Below are positions 34,201 through 38,845 of a stretch of 38,845 nucleotides of DNA, in pieces. Below the pieces are notes generated by a model. The model made no database searches and was not told where the DNA came from. It saw only the letters and a program-made list of their open reading frames with translations. The stretch covers positions 66,324 through 105,168 of the forward strand of contig MU647249.1 in NCBI GenBank assembly GCA_026770585.1, written 5' to 3'. The number at the start of each line of letters is the position of its first letter. Positions within the stretch are counted from its first letter, which is position 1. The position numbers and the translations under genes were made by a program. The stretch comes from Baffinella frigidus (lineage: Eukaryota; Cryptophyceae; Cryptomonadales; Baffinellaceae).

Positions 34201-36195
34201 CCTGAACCGTAACCCCTACACGCTGAACCCTACACCCTGAACCAACTCGCGTGCGCACGCTTCTTTCTTCGGAACCCTAAACCCATACTCCTGCTAGGCG
34301 GACAAGTGCAGCATATTCGGGGTGGCGAGCGCGACGGAGCTGCAGTCCTTGCAAGAGTGCATCATCGAATCTGTCAACCGCTGCGACACCGACCTCAAGA
34401 AGGACCTCTACGGCTCTGTCATCGTCACAGGTGCCCCACGCGACAATAGCCTGCACCCCAAATCGACAGTGGACTAACTCGGGTTGGGTCTAATCAGTAC
34501 TAATCCGCGGACGGATTCCGTCCGCTTTGTACCAGGAATAATAGAAAGACTCAGTCGATTTGAGGTGCAGGGTCACGTCACGTGGCAGCCTGCCCCGCCT
34601 ACCACCCCTTCCGCCGGGCCGACTGTCTGCTTTCACGCCAAACGATGCCGAAACTGTACCGTGAACCCGGGGAATCGACTTGCGGGTCTCATCATTTAGA
34701 TGAGGCCAGATGGCCTCGTCATTTAGATGAGGTCAGATGGGCTGAGGCAGAGGTCGGGCTCGTGATGAGGCGATGTGGTGTGAGGGACAGGTAGGATGAC
34801 CAGTACCGTGCCCCCAGCTCCGCGATGCGGGCGGACAGTCTCAAACACCAACATCCCCAGAACCCAAACTCTCAACCCAGAACCCTAAACCCTCAACCCA
34901 ACACCGTCAACCCCATACCCTCTTCCGTAACCCCCAACCCTTCCAGGGGGCAACACGCCGTTCGGTGCCCCCCCTCTAACCCTGAACTCTGGACCCAAAG
35001 TCTTCAACCCTATACCCTATACCCTATCTGAACCCTAACTCTTCAACCCTACACCCTACGGCGGGTACCACACGGTTCGGTGCCCCCCCCCTAACCCTAA
35101 ACTCTGCACCCTAAGTCTTCAACCCTATACCCTATACCCTATCCTATCCGAACCCTAACTCTTGAACCCTACACCCTACAGGGGGCAACACGCTGTTCGG
35201 GGGGTTCAAGGAGAGGTTGGAGCGGGACCTCTCGGAAGCAGTCTCGCTCCTCAAGGTCCACCCTACACCCTACACCCTGCATCTAACACCCTACACCGGG
35301 CACCCTACACCCTACACCGGACACCCTACACCTGGCACCCTACACCCTACACCCTACACCCCACACCCTACACCCCACACCCTGCACCCTACACCCTACA
35401 CCCTACACCCTACACCCTACACCCTAAACCCCACACCTTGCACCCTGAACACCAAACACCAAACACCAACGCATCACACCTGAACCGAAACTGGAAAGCA
35501 GGTGAAGATCATCTCGCCGATGGCCACGACCGAGCGCCGCTTCTCGGTATATCCCTCAAGTCCCGAGTAGCCTCATACCCTCTACCGTAGGGCCCTAGGA
35601 CCTGCCTAGGACCTCCTTGGGGTCCAAATGGCCTTGGGGTCCATGTGGACCCCCTCGCCGCTTGAGGGATACCACCCGCATCCCAATTTACCTCCCCACT
35701 TTGCAGCCTAGCCTTCCTGTTTCCTCCCTATTTGCTGCTATCTTTCCTTCCCTTCCCTCCCTGGTTCCTCCCTGTTTGCTGCTGTATTTCCCCCAGTTTG
35801 CAGCCTTTGTGTGTCCCAGTAAGCTGCCTATCTTCTCCCCAGTGTGCAGCCTCCCCCCCCCCCCAGTTTGCAGCTTTTGTGTTTCCCCACTTTGCAGCCC
35901 ATTCGACGATTTATTTACACAAACACACCCAGCCAACCACAGATTATTCGCGAGTAACCCGTTTATCCCTCAAGTGGCCAGGGGGTCAAAATTGACCCCC
36001 ACGAGTTCCTAGGCAGGTCCTAGGGCCCTACGGTAGGGCGTATGAGCCTACTGGCCACTTACGGGATACACCATTTTGCAGGTCTGGATCGGGGGTTCGA
36101 TCCTGGCATCGCTCGGGTCCTTCCAACAGATGTGGATCTCGAAGAAGCAGTGGTCTGAAGAAGGCGCGTCCTGCGTGCACACTCAGTGCCCGTAG
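25963..36195 (+). CDS. ARP4: Actin-related protein 4 (ARP4/BAF53-like), 15 exons
   Basis: The predicted nuclear actin-related protein has about 437 residues, close to the roughly 430 of animal BAF53. ARP4 is a shared subunit of INO80, SWR1, NuA4-type and BAF chromatin complexes. Seen here: N-terminal [16 protein letters not shown] (phosphate loop 1), the ARP4-type linker ending [34 protein letters not shown] (phosphate loop 2, residues 180-196), [15 protein letters not shown] (adenosine loop) and the C-terminal [20 protein letters not shown]. All 15 exons join in phase; 14 donors are needed, 13 are GT and the one after exon 10 is GC. Many introns hold truncated copies of the neighbouring exon edges. 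The ATG at 25963 is the only one that gives the MYGGDE start. Confidence 0.95.
26203..26268 (+). CDS. ARP4: ARP4 exon 2
   Basis: [20 protein letters not shown] then EK, corresponding to the loop after FPT in ARP4. Acceptor GGCGCAG, donor AAG/GTCGCA. Confidence 0.85.
26376..26486 (+). CDS. ARP4: ARP4 exon 3
   Basis: [12 protein letters not shown] linker, then [18 protein letters not shown]. Acceptor AAAGCAG, donor GAG/GTCTGT. Confidence 0.92.
26964..27019 (+). CDS. ARP4: ARP4 exon 4
   Basis: [18 protein letters not shown] plus two bases, the conserved G.VEDWD motif. Donor TT/GTACGC. Confidence 0.95.
27253..27316 (+). CDS. ARP4: ARP4 exon 5
   Basis: [20 protein letters not shown] then A. Acceptor CCCCTCAG, donor GCG/GTAATC. 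A two-copy tandem repeat (GAGATTAGTTTGGTGAATCG) lies in the intron just upstream at 27189-27240. Confidence 0.95.
27878..27943 (+). CDS. ARP4: ARP4 exon 6
   Basis: [20 protein letters not shown] then YK, the actin-fold helix before the second phosphate loop. It ends AAG/GTGCCT; exon 7 starts AG/GTGCCG. Confidence 0.95.
28263..28423. mobile_element. Family C MITE
   Basis: CCACGCAGCGGGATACGC to CTTCGAAGTCCGCTGTGTGG, in ARP4 intron 6. Confidence 0.85.
28648..28681 (+). pseudogene. Truncated copy of ARP4 exon 7 start
   Basis: GGCTTTTGCAG followed by GTGCCGGCGGTGTTCCTCTC and GAAGAACGC reads [10 protein letters not shown], like the real exon, then diverges. It keeps a good acceptor. Confidence 0.9.
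28815..28859 (+). pseudogene. Second fragment of ARP4 exon 7
   Basis: TCTAAGAACGCGGTGCTGTC and TCGTTATCGTGCGGGCGCTC match KNAVLSSxSCGRS of exon 7. With 28648-28681 it would rebuild the first half of the exon, split by about 130 bp. Confidence 0.88.
28871..28944. mobile_element. Family G MITE
   Basis: TCAACGAAAATTACCTCACG pairs roughly with CTGTGTAGTAAATTTCATC. AT-rich interior. Confidence 0.65.
29023..29141 (+). CDS. ARP4: ARP4 exon 7, phosphate loop 2
   Basis: [20 protein letters not shown] then [19 protein letters not shown] plus two bases. Acceptor GGATCGCAG, donor GG/GTTCGC. Confidence 0.95.
29243..29400 (+). pseudogene. Two copies of ARP4 exon 7 end plus donor
   Basis: TGTCCACGACGGGTTCGCTC recurs at about 29265-29284 and 29375-29394, after its place in the real exon. 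The first copy is preceded by ACCACCTGCGTCGCTCC ([10 protein letters not shown]). Both are followed by the same TTCTTC/CTCGATACAGGTC intron sequence. Confidence 0.88.
29688..29884 (-). repeat. Telomere-like (TTTAGGG)n tract, antisense to ARP4
   Basis: GGGTTTA/GGGATTA/GGGTATA repeats on the plus strand in ARP4 intron 7. It is the only long tract that is G-rich in the sense of its host gene. Confidence 0.95.
30046..30149. mobile_element. Family B MITE
   Basis: TATCCCTCAAGTGCCCATAG to TTGCCACTTGAGGGCTA, 104 bp. Confidence 0.9.
30543..30695. mobile_element. Family K MITE (TAACGTCCTGAAAACCGGGT)
   Basis: Arms 30543-30562 and 30676-30695 are perfect 20-bp complements. The interior holds two diverged GTAGGGCCCCTAGGACCTAC-type cores. 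Confidence 0.85.
30749..30775 (+). repeat. (CT)n tract before a decoy acceptor
   Basis: (CT)13 directly precedes CGGGCAG of the truncated exon 8 copy. It makes a stronger polypyrimidine tract than the one before the real exon. Confidence 0.9.
30781..30820 (+). pseudogene. Truncated copy of ARP4 exon 8 start
   Basis: After CTCGGGCAG, ATACGTGCTGCAGACGGCGA and onward reads [13 protein letters not shown], in phase with exon 7, then loses similarity. The real exon starts at 31061. Splicing to this copy would truncate the protein. Confidence 0.92.
31061..31184 (+). CDS. ARP4: ARP4 exon 8
   Basis: [20 protein letters not shown] then [20 protein letters not shown]. Acceptor CTCGGGCAG, donor AAG/GTCGCG. 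Confidence 0.95.
31242..31284 (+). repeat. (CT)n tract
   Basis: About 43 bp of CT repeat after the exon 8 donor, pyrimidine-rich in sense. Confidence 0.95.
31376..31456 (+). repeat. Telomere-like (CCCTAAA)n tract
   Basis: Runs directly into CCCAG, the acceptor of the first truncated exon 9 copy. C-rich in sense. Confidence 0.93.
31459..31491 (+). pseudogene. Truncated copy of ARP4 exon 9 start
   Basis: GTCAAGGACGCGACGGGGAT and CGAGAACACGACAG reads [11 protein letters not shown], then breaks into a family E-like sequence. Confidence 0.9.
31820..31885 (+). CDS. ARP4: ARP4 exon 9
   Basis: [20 protein letters not shown] then ML. Acceptor GACGAGCAG, donor CTG/GTGCGC. Confidence 0.9.
32060..32115 (+). 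pseudogene. Copy of ARP4 exon 9 end plus donor
   Basis: ACGGGGATCGAGAACACGCC and onward reads [18 protein letters not shown] followed by GTCGCG. It lacks the exon start. Shorter echoes (CAGAAGATGCTGG) are near 32266 and 32412. Confidence 0.9.
32153..32257. mobile_element. Family B MITE
   Basis: Left end decayed (TTTCCCTTAAAATGGC), right end CGACACTTGAGGGATA. It lies between two exon 9 end copies. Confidence 0.82.
32404..32440 (+). pseudogene. Short copy of ARP4 exon 9 end
   Basis: GCGCTGCATGCAGAAGATGC then TGGCCGCGCCTCA repeats the end of exon 9 and the start of the intron of the 32060 copy. Confidence 0.75.
32768..32937 (+). repeat. 34-bp minisatellite, five copies
   Basis: Units of GATATTGGACTGCGGTAGGG followed by CGTACGGCTCCTAC, five in tandem with few changes, in ARP4 intron 9. 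Confidence 0.92.
33053..33235 (+). pseudogene. Two truncated copies of ARP4 exon 10 start
   Basis: ATCAGGTTACGGACCTGAGG (VTDLRET) at 33059 and ACCAGGTTGCAGACCTGAAG (VADLKKT) near 33189 precede the real exon at 33306. Each brings a CCCTGACGACAACCA-type intron tail. Confidence 0.88.
33306..33374 (+). CDS. ARP4: ARP4 exon 10, GC donor
   Basis: [20 protein letters not shown] then AAQ. Acceptor CAATCAG. The phase needed by exon 11 requires ending at CAG/GCACGT, a GC donor. Confidence 0.85.
33538..33582 (+). pseudogene. Copy of ARP4 exon 10 end plus GC donor
   Basis: CGGTCGGAGACGCCTTTCGA and GGAGAGCGCTGCCGCCCAGG repeats the exon 10 end ([12 protein letters not shown]) and the GC donor, downstream of the real exon. 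Confidence 0.92.
33778..33879 (+). CDS. ARP4: ARP4 exon 11
   Basis: [20 protein letters not shown] then [14 protein letters not shown]. Acceptor CGAGCAG, donor GAG/GTGTGC. Confidence 0.96.
34107..34136 (+). pseudogene. Truncated copy of ARP4 exon 12 start
   Basis: TTTCAG then GCGGACACCTGCAGCATACT reads [10 protein letters not shown], ten codons that mirror exon 12, then turns into CCCTCAACCC repeat. Confidence 0.9.
34138..34250 (+). repeat. Telomere-like tract
   Basis: CCCTCAA/CCCTAAA/CCCTACA variants between the truncated and real exon 12, C-rich in sense. Confidence 0.88.
34298..34430 (+). CDS. ARP4: ARP4 exon 12
   Basis: [20 protein letters not shown], then [20 protein letters not shown] and VIVT plus one base. 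Acceptor CTGCTAG, donor CACAG/GTGCCC. Confidence 0.95.
34947..34968 (+). pseudogene. Truncated copy of ARP4 exon 13 start
   Basis: TTCCAG followed by GGGGCAACACGCCGTTCGGT matches the first 18 bases of exon 13 (GNTLFG), then ends. Confidence 0.88.
35060..35083 (+). pseudogene. Second truncated copy of ARP4 exon 13 start
   Basis: GGCGGGTACCACACGGTTCG is a diverged copy whose acceptor AG is mutated to CG. Confidence 0.8.
35182..35255 (+). CDS. ARP4: ARP4 exon 13
   Basis: Two bases complete Gly, then [20 protein letters not shown] and SLLK. The acceptor ACACCCTACAG is formed by the telomere-like tract itself; donor AAG/GTCCAC. Confidence 0.94.
35258..35458 (+). repeat. Telomere-like (CCCTACA)n array
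   Basis: About 200 bp of CCCTACA units fill most of intron 13, C-rich in sense. Confidence 0.95.
35502..35546 (+). CDS. ARP4: ARP4 exon 14
   Basis: [15 protein letters not shown], the conserved actin-fold segment. Acceptor AAAGCAG, donor TCG/GTATAT. Confidence 0.95.
35550..35671. mobile_element. Family B MITE at the intron 14 donor
   Basis: TATCCCTCAAGTCCCGAGTA to CGCCGCTTGAGGGATA. The element begins three bases into the intron, so it borders the donor. Confidence 0.9.
35964..36068. mobile_element. Family B MITE near the intron 14 acceptor
   Basis: TATCCCTCAAGTGGCCAGGG to CTGGCCACTTACGGGATA, 105 bp, ending 13 bases before the exon 15 acceptor. Inverted loop GGGGGTCAAAATTGACCCCC. Confidence 0.93.
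36082..36195 (+). CDS. ARP4: ARP4 exon 15 and stop
   Basis: [20 protein letters not shown] then [17 protein letters not shown] and TAG at 36193-36195. Acceptor TTTTGCAG. Confidence 0.96.
   Translation, partial: VWIGGSILASLGSFQQMWISKKQWSEEGASCVHTQCP

Positions 36196-36199
<4 letters not shown>

Positions 36200-36242
<43 letters not shown>
36200..36242 (+). repeat. (CT)n tract in the ARP4 3' flank
   Basis: CT repeat starting five bases after the stop codon, probably in the 3' untranslated region. CTCAGTGCCCGT of the exon end recurs after it near 36276. Confidence 0.95.
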
Positions 36243-36244
<2 letters not shown>

Positions 36245-36962
36245 GCGAACGGGTGCTGTTTCGCGGACGCGACTCCTCAGTGCCCGTGAACCGTCACGGT
36301 TTCGGCTTTGTTCGCGGAAGCGCGGGGCAGTCGTGTCCGTGCAGCGCCGCGAGGGGGTGTGTGCGTATCGCCGATCACGCGTCGGTTCGCGGATGATGAC
36401 GCGAACAGTGAACGCGTGCATCTCAAGTGTGCGGGTTTGGTGGCGCTACATGAGCTGGGGTGTCTCGCATTGCCTGGTTACATGGCGGCCAACAAAGGCC
36501 TGTCTGGTATCGGCGTGCGCCGTACCCTCAATAATTAAGGTCCACATCTCAGTTGACGGTGTGCGACCTTAATTTTGTGTGACCTTAACTTCGAGTAACC
36601 TAATATCAGCCGTGTTGATATTGACAAAGGAGCGTCTCGAATCTCGTGTGAACCTTGACTGTGCGATGATCCTTCACTCACGTGCGAGAGCTTATTACAT
36701 ACTCATCGCCCTCACCCCGAATACAGTCGATCTAACGGCCCGAGTCGTAGTTGACATCTCATACAGCGGGTCTCATTTATTGACAGTCCGTCTCGTACCT
36801 CATGCGGCAGGTCTTCTCTTCTTCTTTATTACTCCCGATACGGACCCTAACAAGGCCCGTAAGCCTTACGTAGAGTGATACAACAGTCTATGCGCCTTAA
36901 CGAAACGAGCCCGCGGGTCTGGCTTGCACGTGCGAGCGATCCACTTTCATCTCCACAAAACT

Positions 36963-37071
36963 ATTAATTAATTGCTTTTGGCGCAACGAAATTTACTACA
37001 CAAACGCTCTACTATTACTTTTATGAGCAAATCGTGTAGTAATTTTCGTTGCCGAAAAGCAATTAATTAAT
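36963..37071. mobile_element. Family G MITE with long arms
   Basis: ATTAATTAATTGCTTTT (36963-36979) pairs with 37055-37071; GCAACGAAATTTACTACACA pairs with GTGTAGTAATTTTCGTTGC. Confidence 0.88.
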
Positions 37072-37130
37072 ACTTGTATGGAGATTAACTTAGTGCGGTC
37101 CACTCGATGGGGTTACATGTACTCGCGATT

Positions 37131-37193
37131 AACAACACGCACAACCCCTAGGGATAGTCTACCGTAGGACCCTAGGGTGGTGCGTGTTCTTGT
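37131..37193. mobile_element. Small hairpin with the CCTAGGG core
   Basis: AACAACACGCACAACCCCTA pairs with TAGGGTGGTGCGTGTTCTTG around GTCTACCGTAGGACC, 63 bp. Confidence 0.75.
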
Positions 37194-37345
37194 TTGATAA
37201 AACCCCCTGTAGTGGTGTCCACTTGTCGCCACAAGTGGCCTCTTCTCTTCGACTCTCACAACGGGCGGGGCGACGTTAGTGGTGGCGAGGACATCCTTCA
37301 CTCATGTGCGAGAGCCTATTACATACTAATACCGCTCACCCCGAA

Positions 37346-37449
37346 TATCCCTCAAGTAGCGAGAAGGCTCATACGCCCTACGGTAGGGCCCTAGGACCTG
37401 CCTAGGACGAGTTAGGGTGAATATTCGCCCTATGGGCACTTGAGGGATA
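37346..37449. mobile_element. Family B MITE
   Basis: TATCCCTCAAGTAGCGAGAA to GGGCACTTGAGGGATA. The flanks CACCCCGAA and GTCGATC match an uninterrupted paralogous site at 36715-36732. Confidence 0.93.
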
Positions 37450-37456
37450 GTCGATC

Positions 37457-37568
37457 TACAGGGGTACCTCGCTCATAAGAAACTAACTTCCCCTAGGACC
37501 CTACAGTAGGGCCCTATGGTGGTCCTACTAGGGGGGTGGGCGTTTCTTATGAGCGAGGTACCCCTGTA
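37457..37568. mobile_element. Family A MITE with paralogous empty site
   Basis: 112 bp. The flanks GTCGATC and ACGGCCCGAG are contiguous with a single TA at 36726-36744. Confidence 0.96.
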
Positions 37569-37799
37569 ACGGCCCGAGTCGTCCCAGCCATCTCATGCGG
37601 TAGGTCTGGCGTGCACGTTCGAGTGATCCACTTAGTGGGGTCCAGTTTTCGCCACACGTGGCCTCTTCTCCTCTGCTCTCACAACGGGCGGGGCGACGTT
37701 GCGGTGGCGAGGACATCCTTCACTCACGTGCGAGAACCTATTACATACTAATAGGGCTCACCCCGATACATGTAGTCGATCTCACGGCCCGAGTCGTCC

Positions 37800-37920
37800 T
37801 ACAGGGGTACCTCACTCATAAGAAACGCCCACCCCCTCAGGACCACCACGGGGCCCTAGGCATGGTCCTTCTCTAGGGTCCTAGCGGGGGGCGGTTTCTT
37901 ATGAGCGAGGCACCCCTGTA
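37800..37920. mobile_element. Family A MITE
   Basis: TACAGGGGTACCTCACTCAT to ATGAGCGAGGCACCCCTGTA, inserted between CCGAGTCGTCC and GACATCTGATGAGG of the satellite unit. Confidence 0.94.
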
Positions 37921-38110
37921 GACATCTGATGAGGCGGGTCTGGCGTGCACGTGCGAGTGATCCACTTAGTGGGGTCCAGTTTTCGCCATGAGTGGCCTCT
38001 TCTCCTCTGCTCTCACAACGGGCGGGGCGACGTTGCGGTGGCGAGGACATCCTTCACTCACGTGTGAGAGCCTATTACCTATTACATACCAATACATGTA
38101 AGGCTCACCC

Positions 38111-38215
38111 CGTCCCTTGTGTGGCCAGGGGGTCAAAACTGACCCCCGACAGGTCCTAGGCAGGTCCTAGGGCCCTACGGTAGGGCGTATGCGCCTACTG
38201 GCCACTTGAGGGATA
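38111..38215. mobile_element. Family B MITE
   Basis: CGTCCCTTGTGTGGCCAGGG (left end decayed) to CTGGCCACTTGAGGGATA. Confidence 0.9.
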
Positions 38216-38334
38216 CGATGCAACAGCCCGAGACTGACATCTCATGAGGCGGGCCTGGGCAGCGCGGGCGGGGCGACGGTAGCAGTGGCGAGGACATTGA
38301 CAGACACGCGCGCCGTAGATGTCGGTATCAATAC

Positions 38335-38568
38335 CACTTGCCGCATCTGCCCGCCCCGCCAAGTTGCGTCAGTAAAGTTGTCAGTGTCAACTTTTGTTGC
38401 GTCAGCGCCCCAACGACGGGCCCGCCTCGGGATACTTCTCGGGATCTCATTTTAAAGTTGCGAGCGTCAACTTTTGTACCGAGCCGCGTCCGAATACGCC
38501 CTCCTCCAACGTTCACGTTTCGCATTAGATGAGAGGCACCTGCCGCATCTGCCCGCCAAGTTGCGTCA
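38335..38568 (+). repeat. Short direct repeat CTGCCGCATCTGCCCGCC
   Basis: ACTTGCCGCATCTGCCCGCC near 38335 and ACCTGCCGCATCTGCCCGCC near 38537 are each followed by AAGTTGCGTCAG. GTCAACTTTTG motifs lie between. No coding segment is recognised. Confidence 0.7.
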
Positions 38569-38812
38569 GAGCCTCACCATACCGTGGGCTTCGAGGGTTT
38601 CGTTGACCCTTGATTCCGGGGTGTTACGTGACTGATTTGCATAGAAAAATCCTTCAAGTCAATCGTCTGCAGGCAAGTTGACTTTTGGTGAAAGGTTCGT
38701 AGTCCACCGAGTGGAGGACGGGCCCGCCTCGGGAACAAAAGACGCGCCTCAGGACAGGGCCAGGGCCAGGGGGTGACTGTCTCCGGCAACCACTCGGTTG
38801 TCATTAATGCAG

Positions 38813-38845
38813 GAGAGAACGAGAGAGAGAGAGAGGGAGAGAGAG
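38813..38845. repeat. (GA)n tract at the window end
   Basis: GA repeats run off the right edge. Confidence 0.95.

Larger units (their letters stand above)
34859..35180 (+). repeat. Telomere-like array with about 115-bp higher-order units
   Basis: CCCTAAA/CCCTATA/CCCTACA repeats arranged in units that each end in a copy of the exon 13 start (34947, 35058, then the real exon at 35182). Units share AAAGTCTTCAACCCTATACC and CCTAACTCTT. Confidence 0.9.
36655..38300 (+). repeat. Satellite-like direct repeats with inserted MITEs
   Basis: A block containing GGGTCTGGCGTGCACGTGCG, AGTGATCCACTTAGTGGGGT, GGCCTCTTCTCCTCTGCTCT, ACGGGCGGGGCGACGTTG and ATCCTTCACTCACGTGCGAG recurs at about 37091-37345, 37574-37795 and 37921-38110, with partial copies at 36655-36790, 36905-36955 and 38222-38300. 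No gene is recognised. Confidence 0.88.

Noticed and set aside
36655-38300. CRISPR-like array of palindromic repeats
   Set aside because: The repeats are irregularly spaced, about 200 bp long and interrupted by MITEs. The context is eukaryotic with introns.

Overview
The window is nuclear DNA from a eukaryote, most likely a microalga or other protist with a repeat-rich genome. The evidence is many small exons (27-252 nt), long introns, mostly GT-AG splice sites with some GC-AG, plant/alga-type telomere-like (CCCTAAA)n tracts inside introns, and many hairpin-forming transposable elements. The lineage cannot be fixed from the sequence; green algae, cryptophytes, haptophytes and dinoflagellates are all candidates. 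No tRNA, rRNA, CRISPR or bacterial operon was seen. Exon boundaries below were read by hand from splice sites, reading phase and protein-family motifs.

Layout: (1) positions 1-244 hold the last exon of a plus-strand gene that enters from the left, followed to about 1650 by three more copies of its end. (2) 244-3250 is intergenic repeat. (3) 3250-14917, minus strand: a 16-exon short-chain dehydrogenase/reductase (SDR) of about 431 residues with a Gln/Pro-rich tail. (4) 14918-16305 is a divergent intergenic region. (5) 16306-21723, plus strand: a 9-exon SRPBCC/START-like lipid or ligand-binding protein of about 171 residues, with an assembly gap at 19273-19573 in one intron. (6) 21724-24747: transposable elements and an inverted copy of part of the next gene. 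(7) 24748-25888, minus strand: an unrecognised two-exon gene, head to head with (8) 25963-36195, plus strand: a complete 15-exon actin-related protein 4 (ARP4/BAF53) gene of about 437 residues. (9) 36196-38845: a satellite-like direct-repeat region colonised by hairpin elements.

The genes do not form a pathway. The shared theme is intron structure. Around many exons there are truncated copies of the exon edge: copies of an exon start, with its intron tail and acceptor, lie upstream of the real exon, and copies of an exon end, with its donor, lie downstream. The clear cases in ARP4, the SDR gene and the first gene all obey this polarity. It fits repeated tandem duplication across splice junctions, which lengthens introns and leaves decoy splice sites. 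In addition, C-rich telomere-like tracts lie almost always on the sense strand of the host gene, and two families of short hairpin elements (about 105 and 120 bp) insert at TA, shown by an element nested in another copy and by paralogous empty sites.
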